Shown one piece after another: positions 47,401 through 54,839 of a stretch of DNA of 64,000 nt. The notes under the pieces are model-generated. The model ran no database searches. It was not told the DNA's origin and saw only the letters and a list, made by a program, of their open reading frames with translations. A program made the position numbers and the translations under genes. This DNA comes from Dillenia suffruticosa (Eukaryota; Streptophyta; Magnoliopsida; Dilleniales; Dilleniaceae). The stretch lies in NCBI GenBank assembly GCA_033439265.1, contig JAVTVX010000015.1, positions 25,597,947-25,661,946 on the forward strand, written 5' to 3'. Within the stretch, counting starts at the first letter, position 1. Each line of letters begins with the position of its first letter.

Positions 47401-50400
47401 TGCTTAAACATATTGAAGAACTTTCAAACATGGTTCAGTACAAGCAGATAATTTTGTACTTGGGAGTTCCCCAAAATAAATAACAAAACCTTTCCAAAAA
47501 TGTCATAACAAATCAAACTAAACAAGAAACTCAGGTGAAATAAAAATTAAGTTTTGTCCTAGGCAAGGCTAGCGAGTAGTATCTACTGGTTGACACCTAT
47601 AAGATTAGTTTAAGGCCAGAGTTAAGCAGAACAACCCTTATTTAACAGCAAGGATCCTTAACTTGACCAGGAGAGCACAACATGGGCTGATACATAATAG
47701 CTTTGGCTGTCAAGAACAATATATGTTCTGTATTATCAGTCATTCATATGCTGGAATCTAATGTCTTACCTGGAAATTCTGTGCTGCAAGAGGATCATTC
47801 GGGTTTTTATCCGGGTGGACTTGACGTGCCTGCAACATGGACGTAAATCATATGGCATGATTGAGCATAATCAATAAATATTAGATTTAAAGAGTCATGA
47901 AAAATATTAAAATAAGCAATAAGTGTCTTTTTCTATTTTCACATACGTATATCCAAATGTCTGTCCCTTTCTAGAATACTGAAGGCAAGGAAATTCTTGT
48001 GTTCCCTGTTTACCCACATGTTTTCTGCTTTCATTTACATAAACGAAAATGCCTGTCTCTTTTTGTAATTATGACGGCAAGAAAATTTTTTTGTTATGTT
48101 TACCAGCAACTGAGCAAGACAGCAAAAAATAAAGATAAATAAAGTGGGACAAATCCACTTACTTCCCTAACCAAATCCAATAACAGTATCCTCATTCTCT
48201 ACTTATATTGTTTCTCTCCCAATCAAAAAGAAAATAAAGAAATAGAATACTTGTTCACCAATTTTCTCTGCTTGATTGGGAGGACACCACGTTGTCTCAA
48301 ACTATTCTTTGTAATTCTTTTCTGCCCCTCATCTAAAAAGAAATTTATTTCTCTATAGAAAGACTAAGAAAAAAGAAAAGGGTAAAAAAAGGAAGAAGAA
48401 GAAGAAAACTCGTTCTTAAATTTTTATCTCCATTCTCATCACATTATGTATCAAAGAGAAAGAGAAGAAAGAATTGCAATTCATTAGCTGGCCCAAAATA
48501 CTGATTAACAACCACTTCCTCACTACTGACTAAGTAGCTTTTTAAAAAATAAAAAAATATATATATAAAATATAAAAACATATAGGTCACCTAGTGCTTG
48601 CAACATCCCAAGATACGCGTGAACTTTAGGTTTGGCAACATGTAGCTTGCATAACATTCTTTTTATTAAGAAGAGATTGCTTCCAAGAAATAAGCAAACA
48701 TTTTTGCTATAGAAGACAAAGCTATATTATAGAATAAGAAGAATGTACAACACATACAAATGAGAATTCTCTGCAATGTAAAAGGGAAATAAAAAAATTA
48801 GAGACGTCCAATCCCTAGAAATATCTATAAATGAGAAGCCTTGAAAGGCACCTGCAGTTACCAGTTTTGCTCCAACTATAAACACCACCTTGTTGCCATA
48901 ATTGTGCAGCCCAATGAATTAGTGTTCTAACTACCACCAAATCCTGTTAACTTTATAGTCTAAAACTCCTTCACATAACACGGAGCCAACCAATTCTCCC
49001 TGATGAGACCAACAACCAGAATAAAAGCTTTATAAATGTGGAGAACTATGGCCTTCTAAATGAGATAAGTAATAGGAAAACTCCGGTGGCTAGACTCATC
49101 AGTAGGACAAGGAAAAAGAGAATTACAAGAGAAAAGACGAGAGATATTAAGAGTCCACACCCATGGGCTTTGGCATTCATTACCAAAATAGCATATTCCA
49201 CCAATTACCAAGATTTTGGCATACTTATAAAGAACTTCTGTAAGCAATTCAAGCATTCCTCCAATTCCTCCAGACATGTTATAGCCTGATTTTACTATAT
49301 TCCTAGTTTGAAGAAGCAATCAAGTATCTCTTATAGTCATATGTCAACTATCTTTCCTCATACCTACTTCTTATTAAAAGCAAAATTAGTGCTGCTCAAG
49401 TGTGGCTGCATATGCTTAATACAACTGGTCTAGAGCTTACATTTTGATCTATATGATGCATGGACGGAGGTAAGGGCACAGAGCTCACAATATGCACATG
49501 TAAAAAGACAACACAGATGCGATTCCCACGTATTCCACACAGAATGTCAGCCAAGGTGGACTATTTTAAAACATCAAATGCAGATATATAGATTTCCAAG
49601 GTGATAGCGAATCCTTCACTAACCACATGTAAAGCCCAAGGGGTGGGTGTTGAGGTCCTTGAAAAGAACCTAGTGCAAATAATACCATAAACAAAACACC
49701 TGTGACTAATAAGCTTCCACAAAACATTTAGTTGTCCAATAGTGAAGTGGGAATGAAATTAATACCGTGGTGCGAACATCGCTGACTGGTTAAGGGAATT
49801 GAGATGTACTTCATGAAAGTTGTCCTTCCCATTAAAGCATTTAGATGTATTTCATGTATCTCTTTCTCATCCCTATTTCGATGGCAAAGAGAGTATACAA
49901 ACAAGATTTTCGCAGGGAAGTAATCAAAATCAAGGTGAGATGTTGAGTCTGGTTAAATGGGAGGCTATGAAGCATAACTCCCTTTGCAACAGGAAGGACT
50001 TGGCATTAGATCTTTTGAAGATTTTAACAAGGCTCTTTTGGATAATGGTTGTGGAGGTTATTAATCAAACATCGTTCTCTTTGGACAGAGGTCAGAGTAA
50101 CCAAGTAAGGAACAACCCAAAACTGGTGGATGTCTAATAAGGTGGTTGGGCCCTTTGGGATGGTTGTATGGAAGGAAATCCGGAGAGGGTGGGTATTTAT
50201 AGGTGTTGTGGCTTATAACAAGTTGAGGACTTACTTTTGGCAAGATACAAGGTGTAGTTCTTGCCTTTCTACAGAGTCATTTTCCCTATTTGGTTGAGTT
50301 GGTGGTGGACAAAAAGGCTTTGATAAATTAGTCTCCATTTGGGGGCATAAATCCATTGGAATGTGAATTTCATTAAGGAAGCAAATGATTGGGAATTAGA

Positions 50401-52304
50401 GAATTTCTTTAGCTTTGTTGAATTACTTAAAGGGCTAAAGTTGGATTCGAGCAGAGAAAATTGTGTGATTTGGAGGGGCTCTCCAAGTGGGACCTTTAAT
50501 GTTAAGCGGTTTTACGAATTGATTAGATCAAATAGTAAGGATGGGGGAAGCTCATTTGGGAGCCCTCTGCTTCCCTTAAGCTACCTTCTTGCATAGGATT
50601 CCACTGGGGAAGAATAACTCAAGATAACATTCAAAGGAGAGACATTGTGCATGTAATTAGTTGCAGCTTATGGAAAAGAAAGCTTGTAACCACAGATCAC
50701 TTGCTTTTGTGCTGCATGATGACTCGTTCAGTGGGGGGATCCTCTCTTTTTTGCATCTTCATTGGGTAACTTCTACCTCTACCCAAAGAGAGCAATGGGC
50801 TTGGAAAGCAGTGTGTTATGAAGTGAAGAGTTGTTCGCCCGCTTTGTTGACTACATTTTAATTGGTTTACATGGAACTGAAAAGGAGGATTTTGAGACTT
50901 CAGAGAAGTTCTGGCATTCTAAGCTTTTAATATTGTGGCCATTGTTATAAAGTGTACACATTTTTGGTTGTCTCAAGTTGCTTGTGTCCTTGTACAGGTT
51001 GATTTTCTAGAAGTTTTGGCATTCTAGCCTTTGAATAGGGGTGGCACTACCTTAGTGCTGTTTTCCATTTTGTTTTGCTATTTACTTTGTGAATAAAAAT
51101 TCTTTTTTCTTATCCAAAACAAAAAAAAAAAAGACTTGAACCTGCCACGTTGTGAGGAACCCATAAAAGCTGTCCATCCTAGGAGCACTTAAAAAATTCC
51201 AACTCCACCCCAATGCCCACATCCCTTCTTACGATTTTCATTTAAACCCAATTGCTTTAAAACTCCTTGAACTGTTACCCTTCCACAGTATTATTTTCCC
51301 TCCTCCCTTGATTAGTAATCACGCGATCCAAGATCATAAAGAAGACTAGCAACCGTCCATTTCACACCCGAAATGCACATTTTATTGTCTATATTCACCT
51401 TTTAAGAATGCGAGGAAGGAGCATGGCCTGATTAACCCTCAGACGACTTCACATGTAAAAACCCATCCTTCCTATGGATAGAGCTGCAACATATCATGTC
51501 AACAAGAAACCCCCAAATAAAAAATTAAAAAAAAAAAAAAAGAAACTTTAAAATCTCTCCCAAAGAGAAAGCATAATAGAATAAACCGAAAAGTTTGCAA
51601 CTATGATATTCATGACCATCCGCAAAGAAATAAATAAATAAATAAATAAATTTATCCACTAACTTATCAAAAAATGTCGAATTTTATGCTTTCACAACTC
51701 CAGATATGCCTACGTCTAATACTAGAAAATGGTGAGCCGATATTCCAACAAGCAAACACTCTTAACCGTCTAAGCAGTACACATCAACTATTAGTCAAAG
51801 CCTTGGGGAGTGAGCGATCTTATGCTTGAATCGTTCCGAGGGAACCACCGGCAGATGGCATTGCAATCAGTCTAGAGCCCTGGAATTGTTAATAAAGGAA
51901 TTGGAAAGGCATGCGTAAAGATAATTGAAGTGCAATTAATGTTGGAAGGAAATCCGGCAAGAAGGAATAGGCATGGCATGGGCCACCGAACAGGGAAATG
52001 CTGAATTACTTTTACAGAGCCAGTTATCACACGTCAATTACAGCATATATAAAACGCCATGCACAAAGACTAAGGCCCAATTTCATTGATTACTGCTGAG
52101 ATGATGGATGACGGATTTAATTACTGCTGATTAAAGAGCGCAGGTCAAAGGCCCAATTTCAGAGTTCTTATCGAGATCTAGTGTTAAATTAAAACCATCG
52201 GTGGCAGGAGTAAATACCTTAATATAATAAGCTTTCTTAATCTCCGCCTCCGTAGCCGTCGGGCTAACCCCAAGGACGTCGTAGTATTCCGTCTCCTTTA
52301 CCAT
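18198..52304 (-). CDS. DNAJ10-like: DnaJ/HSP40 co-chaperone, plant dnaJ 10-like, 10 coding exons, intact
   Basis: J-domain co-chaperone that stimulates the ATPase of HSP70; the exact client and compartment cannot be read here. The CDS joins the minus-strand exons 52304-52218, 47829-47770, 43950-43868, 43739-43580, 41827-41698, 40180-40022, 19916-19738, 19646-19566, 19429-19271 and 18305-18198. Every junction is GT-AG and the phases (0,0,2,0,1,1,0,0,0) keep one frame of 401 residues. The J domain covers residues 5-70, with the HPD motif at 34-36. There is no Gly/Phe region or zinc finger. The helical middle (about 130-330) matches the DnaJ-X region of this family, and the tail is Ser/Pro-rich. 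From memory, the Arabidopsis homologue is about 398 residues and nearly collinear. The start fits the conserved [13 protein letters not shown] opening, and a stop lies in frame upstream. Introns are 4388, 3819, 128, 1752, 1517, 20105, 91, 136 and 965 bp. No frameshift or internal stop is seen. Confidence 0.95.
18306..19270 (-). other. DnaJ intron 9, no element recognised
   Basis: A 965-bp intron of ordinary AT-rich sequence, with a C-rich patch near 18945-18970 and a short (TA)n at about 19168. Confidence 0.5.
19271..19429 (-). CDS. DNAJ10-like: DnaJ coding exon 9 (low-complexity linker)
   Basis: Encodes 53 residues rich in Ser, Glu, Gly and Pro, including [13 protein letters not shown]. This is the variable linker of the family, so exon identity rests on splice sites, frame and position. 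Confidence 0.88.
19566..19646 (-). CDS. DNAJ10-like: DnaJ coding exon 8
   Basis: Encodes [19 protein letters not shown] and then KTLGKIFQ. The flanking introns are only 91 and 136 bp, a normal plant size. Confidence 0.95.
19738..19916 (-). CDS. DNAJ10-like: DnaJ coding exon 7 (downstream of the 20-kb intron)
   Basis: Acceptor GTCATAG, then 59 residues from [15 protein letters not shown] to ATLSRVCQM. It restores the frame left by exon 6 exactly (phase 1 to Gly), so the giant intron is removable as one unit. Confidence 0.95.
20838..20938 (+). mobile_element. Short L1 3' tail
   Basis: About 100 bp reading TTGTACATCTTCTCTTACGA, then ATTTCATTTTTTATCC and fifteen A. The wording parallels the 3' ends of the L1 copies at 39780-39851 (CTTGTACATTCTTTCTTACC) and 51080-51132 (CTTATCCAAAAC). 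It looks like a severely 5'-truncated insertion. Confidence 0.45.
20939..23383. other. Intron 6 sequence without recognisable element
   Basis: AT-rich. It holds a T8-G11 double homopolymer (21661-21680), a tandem pair of AAAAAGATTTACATATGTAA units (22155-22202), a TATC microsatellite (22386-22422) and a pair of inversely related C/G-rich words near 22700-22830. No coding potential. Confidence 0.4.
22386..22422. repeat. (TATC)n microsatellite
   Basis: About nine TATC units with two interruptions. Confidence 0.9.
23384..23411. repeat. A28 homopolymer at the LINE-A 3' border
   Basis: Twenty-eight A on the plus strand (T on the minus strand), directly where LINE-A stops being recognisable. Because LINE-A runs on the minus strand, this is not its own A tail. 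Confidence 0.85.
24087..24124. promoter_or_regulatory. 38-bp perfect palindrome in the copia-1 LTR
   Basis: Half-site GGCCCTCCAACAGCCAGAA followed directly by its exact reverse complement, centred on GAATTC. It ends 36 bp upstream of the TATA box. GTTGGAGG just before it repeats part of the arm. The arms contain CTGTTG/CAACAG, which fit the MYB core CNGTTR. Confidence 0.85.
24160..24166 (+). promoter_or_regulatory. TATA box of the copia-1 LTR
   Basis: TATAAAT in a pyrimidine-rich setting, about 130 bp before the LTR end, with AATAAA 72 bp downstream. Confidence 0.7.
24296..25105 (+). pseudogene. Copia-1 gag
   Basis: Opens [18 protein letters not shown] and includes [20 protein letters not shown], the UBN2/gag-like block, then [16 protein letters not shown] and [13 protein letters not shown]. 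Stops interrupt it at about 24506 and 24692. The CCHC zinc knuckle [14 protein letters not shown] is intact at 25042-25083, in the next open frame. Confidence 0.9.
24297..24308 (+). promoter_or_regulatory. Copia-1 primer-binding site (initiator tRNA-Met)
   Basis: TGGTATCAGAGC directly after the LTR, the standard copia primer site complementary to initiator tRNA-Met. Confidence 0.95.
25039..25674 (+). pseudogene. Copia-1 zinc knuckle and aspartic protease
   Basis: An uninterrupted 211-codon frame. After the knuckle and a Glu/Lys-rich linker comes [12 protein letters not shown], with the catalytic DSG near 25294. [13 protein letters not shown] and [16 protein letters not shown] follow, ending in the GAG-pre-integrase region. 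The protease part looks intact. Confidence 0.9.
25656..26388 (+). pseudogene. Copia-1 integrase, catalytic Asp lost
   Basis: Reads [16 protein letters not shown] (pre-integrase, HxLGHP type) and [12 protein letters not shown], then the core: first Asp in [11 protein letters not shown]. The usual LRSDNGGEY block is LRSGGEY, a two-codon loss that removes the second catalytic Asp. After a stop at 26098 come [12 protein letters not shown] (third acidic residue) and [12 protein letters not shown]. An in-frame stop at 26386 ends it. Confidence 0.92.
26431..27718 (+). pseudogene. Copia-1 reverse transcriptase
   Basis: An acidic linker ([17 protein letters not shown]) leads to [15 protein letters not shown], where RT begins. 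A stop at 26977 and a frameshift near 27100 break it. It continues as [34 protein letters not shown] and [12 protein letters not shown], with the YVDD active site intact, to [17 protein letters not shown] second frameshift precedes RNase H. Confidence 0.93.
27719..28358 (+). pseudogene. Copia-1 RNase H
   Basis: [17 protein letters not shown], then [40 protein letters not shown] and [17 protein letters not shown], the copia-type RNase H with its Asp/Glu set, ending in [12 protein letters not shown]. Two in-frame stops lie near 27880-27910. Confidence 0.9.
28368..28776 (+). repeat. Copia-1 3' LTR
   Basis: Preceded by the polypurine tract GAGGGGGAG (28359-28367). Same length as the 5' LTR. The palindrome (28567-28604) has two mismatches here. 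Confidence 0.95.
29238..30235 (-). pseudogene. LINE-A reverse transcriptase remnant
   Basis: Minus-strand RT blocks in order: [31 protein letters not shown], then [17 protein letters not shown] with the catalytic FADD, and downstream [15 protein letters not shown] with [18 protein letters not shown]. The RT N-terminus is missing at the copia-2 border. Confidence 0.78.
30236..30510 (+). repeat. Copia-2 5' LTR
   Basis: Starts TGTTGGATAGTAGAG and carries repeated TTTCTAAC / CTAGAATA words. It ends just before A-TGGTATCAGAGCC. No second copy was found in the window. Confidence 0.7.
30512..30524 (+). promoter_or_regulatory. Copia-2 primer-binding site
   Basis: TGGTATCAGAGCC, a full match to the copia initiator tRNA-Met primer site. 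Confidence 0.9.
30826..31895 (+). pseudogene. Copia-2 protease tail and integrase
   Basis: [15 protein letters not shown] and [18 protein letters not shown] are the protease-to-integrase linker. Next are [24 protein letters not shown] (first Asp), [12 protein letters not shown] (second Asp) and [14 protein letters not shown], where the usual catalytic Glu of AERKN is Lys. Several frame breaks. Confidence 0.82.
32500..33480 (+). pseudogene. Copia-2 reverse transcriptase and RNase H start
   Basis: [20 protein letters not shown], then [13 protein letters not shown], and [17 protein letters not shown] with the YIDD active site, followed by [20 protein letters not shown] of early RNase H. It stops at [11 protein letters not shown], mid-domain. 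Stops at about 32612, 32690 and 32948. Confidence 0.88.
33490..34400 (-). pseudogene. LINE-A endonuclease remnant
   Basis: Minus-strand pieces fit the exonuclease-endonuclease-phosphatase domain of L1: [15 protein letters not shown] near 34375-34320, [20 protein letters not shown] near 33970-33900, then [13 protein letters not shown] at 33840 and [20 protein letters not shown]. Several frameshifts. The SDHFPV block, with its essential Asp-His, is still readable ([10 protein letters not shown]). Confidence 0.68.
34302..34507. repeat. ~105-bp tandem duplication inside LINE-A
   Basis: GGAATTAATTAAATCAAC starts both copies (about 34302 and 34408). Each continues through CCTCCCCTA-CTTAGTTTC and GATCAGCTCT to a pyrimidine tract. 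Only a few differences separate them, so the duplication is more recent than the LINE itself. Confidence 0.85.
35121..35971 (-). pseudogene. LINE-A ORF1 remnant
   Basis: Minus-strand frames 35971-35732 ([20 protein letters not shown], then a basic [19 protein letters not shown] stretch) and 35438-35121 ([20 protein letters not shown], acidic [15 protein letters not shown] end). Position upstream of endonuclease, and the basic then acidic make-up, fit the nucleic-acid-binding ORF1 of plant L1. No zinc knuckle is clearly visible. Confidence 0.5.
36185..39490 (-). mobile_element. LINE-B: second L1-type LINE, interrupted by an RTE insertion
   Basis: Minus-strand parts 39490-38200 and 37322-36185. 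RT part: [22 protein letters not shown] with [15 protein letters not shown], a decayed active-site block ([12 protein letters not shown] for the FADD region), [12 protein letters not shown] and [18 protein letters not shown] words. The later part holds [26 protein letters not shown] and [19 protein letters not shown], with two Cys of the zf-RVT region. It ends in a short A run on the minus strand near 36185, just before LINE-A begins. Removing 37341-38199 (the RTE piece with one target copy) restores continuity. Confidence 0.75.
37323..38199 (-). mobile_element. RTE-type LINE fragment with perfect 18-bp target duplication
   Basis: TCTCTAAAACCCTCTACT flanks it at 37323-37340 and 38182-38199 without mismatch. 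Inside, on the minus strand, are [49 protein letters not shown] and [16 protein letters not shown], then [20 protein letters not shown]. These are RT blocks of the RTE-like plant LINEs, distinct from the L1 copies nearby. The 3' side (37341-37690) is a T/A-rich low-complexity tail with (TTA)n and ends TTGTTTTTGTTGTT on the minus strand. 5'-truncated and missing the YADD half of RT. Confidence 0.82.
39540..39853 (+). mobile_element. LINE-D: L1 3' end, plus strand
   Basis: Reads [11 protein letters not shown], then [20 protein letters not shown] with [17 protein letters not shown], the C-terminal end of plant L1 ORF2. A 3' UTR with CTTGTACATTCTTTCTTACC follows, ending in an A-rich tail (39839-39853). 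The start is approximate. Confidence 0.6.
40022..40180 (-). CDS. DNAJ10-like: DnaJ coding exon 6 (upstream of the 20-kb intron)
   Basis: Encodes [16 protein letters not shown] through to [10 protein letters not shown] plus one base of a Gly codon. The donor GTTAGT opens the 20.1-kb intron. Confidence 0.95.
40181..41697 (-). other. DnaJ intron 5
   Basis: Mostly single-copy in look. It contains A22 at 40207-40228, an A/T-rich patch with GGAAAATTTTTTGGAAAGCA-type words at 41055-41200 that could be a degenerate MITE, and an ATATAC microsatellite at 41370-41430. No ORF supported. Confidence 0.5.
41698..41827 (-). CDS. DNAJ10-like: DnaJ coding exon 5
   Basis: Encodes 43 residues from [10 protein letters not shown] to AEVSRLSNA, charged and helical, the start of the DnaJ-X region. 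Acceptor TTTTAG, donor GTAATA; leaves in phase 1. Confidence 0.95.
41828..43579 (-). other. DnaJ intron 4
   Basis: 1752 bp of AT-rich intron. I see no transposon or second gene in it. Confidence 0.5.
43580..43739 (-). CDS. DNAJ10-like: DnaJ coding exon 4
   Basis: Encodes [20 protein letters not shown] through to [11 protein letters not shown], a segment highly conserved in plant dnaJ 10 proteins. Acceptor TTGTAG, donor GTATTT. Confidence 0.95.
43868..43950 (-). CDS. DNAJ10-like: DnaJ coding exon 3 (J-domain helices III-IV)
   Basis: Encodes [19 protein letters not shown] and then HGKSGIS plus two bases of a Thr codon. The donor GTTTGT is weaker than the others. The 128-bp intron to exon 4 is spliced in phase 2. 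Confidence 0.95.
43951..44511 (-). other. DnaJ intron 2, part 3' of copia-3
   Basis: Ordinary intron sequence between exon 3 and the copia-3 LTR; nothing recognised. Confidence 0.45.
44512..44919 (-). repeat. Copia-3 3' LTR
   Basis: Contains four or five spaced copies of a ~55-bp unit built on TAATATAATTAGGGAAGATC and TTTATTCTTCCC. Roughly 85-90% identical to the 5' LTR by eye. Confidence 0.85.
45134..46232 (-). pseudogene. Copia-3 gag
   Basis: Starts [20 protein letters not shown], then [19 protein letters not shown], the gag N-terminal block of copia elements, and [21 protein letters not shown] frameshift at about 45790 leads to [18 protein letters not shown]. After a stop at 45428 come [10 protein letters not shown] and WKLNGRPPN, a zinc-knuckle remnant. 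Ends at the protease border. Confidence 0.85.
46329..46742 (-). repeat. Copia-3 5' LTR
   Basis: Same internal ~55-bp repeats (AATTAGGGAAGA units) as the 3' LTR. Followed on the minus strand by the decayed primer site. Confidence 0.85.
46760..47185 (+). mobile_element. Possible A-tailed retroposon in intron 2
   Basis: A pyrimidine-rich, GC-richer stretch on the plus strand ends TTCTTAATAATAAA followed by A28 (47158-47185). The tail suggests a retroposed sequence. I recognise no protein or SINE motif, no target duplication was found, and the left edge is a guess. Confidence 0.3.
47186..47769 (-). other. DnaJ intron 2, part near exon 2
   Basis: AT-rich intron sequence, nothing recognised. Confidence 0.45.
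47770..47829 (-). CDS. DNAJ10-like: DnaJ coding exon 2 (HPD motif)
   Basis: Sixty nt encoding [20 protein letters not shown]. It carries the invariant His-Pro-Asp needed to stimulate HSP70. Acceptor TTGCAG and donor GTAAGA are both strong. Confidence 0.95.
47830..49879 (-). other. DnaJ intron 1, 3' half
   Basis: Contains two related stretches near 47930-48000 and 48050-48110 that share TGCCTGTCTCTTT-like and GACGGCAAG-AAATT words. There is a longer segment at 48690-49320 whose minus strand is partly open (49319-49056). No family recognised. Confidence 0.4.
49880..51132 (+). mobile_element. L1-type LINE 3' fragment in intron 1
   Basis: Plus-strand ORF2 C-terminus: [20 protein letters not shown], then a broken part with VGDGTRVRFWQD-like wording, [20 protein letters not shown], and [20 protein letters not shown] of the zf-RVT region. 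A 3' UTR ending GAATAAAAATTC...CTTATCCAAAAC and an A run at 51119-51132 follow. Antisense to the DnaJ gene. Severely 5'-truncated. Confidence 0.8.
51133..52217 (-). other. DnaJ intron 1, 5' part
   Basis: Ordinary AT-rich sequence with an A15 run near 51527 and an (AAAT)n microsatellite at 51629-51652. No element recognised. Confidence 0.5.
51629..51652. repeat. (AAAT)n microsatellite
   Basis: Six AAAT units in intron 1. Confidence 0.85.
52218..52304 (-). CDS. DNAJ10-like: DnaJ coding exon 1 (start, J-domain helices I-II)
   Basis: Encodes 29 residues from [13 protein letters not shown] to KKAYYIK, the start of the J domain. The donor GTATTT follows at 52217. The ATG at 52304-52302 is the first in-frame start after the conserved motif; an ATG 10 codons upstream (52334) is preceded by an in-frame TGA and is unlikely to be used. 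Confidence 0.95.
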
Positions 52305-52587
52305 TTGTGAGCCCTTCTCCTTTGAATCCAACAATCAATCGTTCGAAATGACCAAACTCACTGTTGGATTGAAAGGTAAGCCACCTCGAGCTTCCAACAG
52401 AGAGCACCACCCCGTCGGGATCAGAAATTTCTAGAAAGGTTTTTTGTGGGGTTTTGCAATGGCCACCATGAACAACCAAAGTTCATGGAAAATGTTTTAG
52501 GATAAAAGGAAGATTTTACCCAAATTCGAACTAAGAGAGTAAGGAATTAGCAATGTTTAACTCAAAAACCCACATCTTCGTACTTAC

Positions 52588-52720
52588 CATCGGCTAGCCG
52601 GGCGGGGGCCATGGTGGAGGATTGAAGAACAGGGGATAGTGATGGAGAAGTTTGTGTGTCTGGGTGAACGAGATTAAGGAAAAGAGTTGAAAGAGAGATC
52701 GAAAGATAGAGGGAGAGAGG
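52588..52720 (-). other. Leader (5' UTR) exon of the DnaJ gene with an upstream ATG
   Basis: A pyrimidine-rich stretch is followed by CACCATGG (ATG at 52612-52610) and then a perfect donor, GATG|GTAAGT, at 52588/52587. Two plausible acceptors lie before the main ATG: one after TTTCTAG (exon resuming at 52430) and one after CCAACAG (resuming at 52360). With the first, the upstream ATG opens a 63-codon reading frame that ends at 52264, inside coding exon 1 and out of frame with DnaJ. With the second it stops after 16 codons. The upper edge is a guess. Confidence 0.5.
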
Positions 52721-52727
52721 GGGGAGG

Positions 52728-52748
52728 AATTTATTTTTATTTTTATGT
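52728..52748 (-). promoter_or_regulatory. TATA-like core promoter of the DnaJ gene
   Basis: On the minus strand an A/T-rich run of AAAAATAAAAATAAA type sits about 20-30 bp upstream of a C/T-rich stretch (CCTCCCCCCTCTCTCCC) that looks like a plant initiator and leader. Position relative to the leader exon is right for a TATA box, but the motif is not a canonical TATAAA. Confidence 0.35.
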
Positions 52749-52783
52749 AGTAGATCAAAGGCTAATGGGAGATGATTGTACAA

Positions 52784-54839
52784 TGCTTATGTAAGCTGGA
52801 TGTCAGGATCAACTTACAATTTGAGCCCAAATTGTTTGGTCAAGAAAGGCTGACATCAATCTTTTTTTAAAAACAGAAAAAGAAATAAAAGGCTGTGATT
52901 GACTTTGACCAAAGACAGAATATTTCACATGGCTTGGTCCGAGGGCTGAAATTAGGTAGGTCCAAAATTAAATAAATAAAGGTTTTTAATTGAAAAAAAT
53001 AATAATCAATTACATCTTATAATAATTTATCTAATGATAAATAATATGAGATTTATCTTTTCCGATCATAACTAAATTAACCCTGAGATTCAAAGAGTGA
53101 ATAACAAAACATCAATTTCAAAGTTTTCATTAAAATTTAACATTAAATTAACAGTTATCTGTAATAACAATCAATACCTTAATCAATAAAATTAAGAAAA
53201 TATAAAAACACCCTATAAAATTCTTGAAAAGTTTGCCGATAGTTTTATATTTTTATATTTATATTATTATATTTACATATTTATGACAATAAAATTTTTA
53301 TACAAGTCTAACTTATTGTCATGTTTTAATTGAAACTATGAAATATTAAAATTCACATTATTATTACTCTATATCTTTAATATGGTATCAAAACCATGTT
53401 CATATAGGTTTTTATATTTTCTACTCCTTGTAAAAAAAATTATCCACATACATACACGCGCCTCCAGAGCTAAAGAGCCAAAGCCACAATCAAAGCTAAA
53501 GCTAGAGCTAGAGCCAAGAGCTAGAACAAGCCAAAGTCGATGCCAGCTCTTTTTCAGGGTTATAAAAACACTCATAAAATTTTAGATTCTCAATATATAT
53601 TCTCTTTTAAAATCAAGTGATTTTCCTTTTATCAAATTGAGTTTGAAAGTGGATCTTAAAATATATTATATATTTTGATTTAATTTTGATACATATTTGA
53701 TTTTTTTTATCTTTATATTTCCATATTTATATTATAATATTTCTATATTTAACATGATTTTGTCACAATATTCATAATATTACAGAGATTTCCTTTCTTA
53801 TCGGAAGATATTACTCTCGGGATTAAAGAAGGTTCAAATCTTAAGTGATCGTAATCTTGATTGGTTGGATTCTAACGTTATTCACTGAGAGGTTATTTGG
53901 TAATAGCCAAGAGAGTTCAACAGAGAGGTGAGTGAAAGTGTTCGACCAAGCGAGAAAGAGTTCTACTGAGAGAATGTTTGGTGGTTTTGAGTGTTTACCG
54001 AGAGGCCCCCTTGGTGAATTATGGACTTTGTGATTATGGCTCTGATGGGTTTGGTAGTCTCTAAGTTTTATGGTTATGAGTTATTGGACCATATACTATC
54101 ATTTGCCCTTCACTTCTAATGTCGTTTCAAATAAACAATATTGGAAGTAAAGTTAAAGCGATAGAAATTGGGAAATTTGAAAGAGTACAAAGATGAAGCA
54201 TTTTGGGTAAGTGTAAAAAACGCAGTAGTGGATCACATTTTGGAATAGGAAGAGACACGATAGTAGAGCATTAAATATGAAACGTGCCATTTCGATCGCA
54301 AAGCATATCGCTTTTATTGCTAGAATCATATTTGATACGCTTTCTGGCATTATAAATAGTAAAGGGCAATTGGCGGAGTTTCATCGATTCATTTAGTGAA
54401 ATGAAATTATGAGGTTAGGTTTTGATTTATGAGTAGTGAAGTTCATGTAAAATAGAGATGGTGAGGTGTCTCACTTCAAGATTAGGAGTATGATGAGAGA
54501 GAAGGAATTGTGGGAACACCCAGAAGGCTTGTGATTACAACAATACAAAGGGATTTGTATAGTGATCACCAACTGCGTCCTATTAAGCACTAGAGGGTGC
54601 TTTGGAGAGTCCTTTGTAAGGTGGAAAATTTCCACTCTTATCTATGAGTCTATGCATCGTATGATTAGAAGATAAATGGGGAGATGAAATACGGCCCATA
54701 GATAATCTTAGTCAAAAAGAGTAGGGAGAATAATTACTGGAATGATGGAGTTCAGAGGATGAATCTAGTCAGCGAAGAAAGTACAGTGACATTAGGCTTT
54801 GAATTATTTGTCGGTTGTGAGATAGTCCTTCCTTTTCCT
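52784..54839. other. Upstream region of the DnaJ gene, no gene seen
   Basis: The first few hundred bases probably hold the promoter. A TGGTATCAAAACC at 53384 resembles a copia primer site, but no LTR or gag can be shown beside it. The rest (53780-54839) is less AT-rich but has no ORF or repeat that I recognise. Confidence 0.4.

Noticed and set aside
49038..49319. Overlapping ORFs of 83 and 87 codons on opposite strands in intron 1
   Set aside because: No recognisable motif and no codon-like conservation evidence; opposite-strand overlap suggests chance.
52302..52334. Alternative DnaJ start ten codons upstream (MLDSKEKGSQ)
   Set aside because: The family starts at [10 protein letters not shown], and the extension is not conserved in the homologues I know.
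53384..53396. Copia primer-binding site TGGTATCAAAACC
   Set aside because: Two mismatches, no definable LTR before it and no gag after it.
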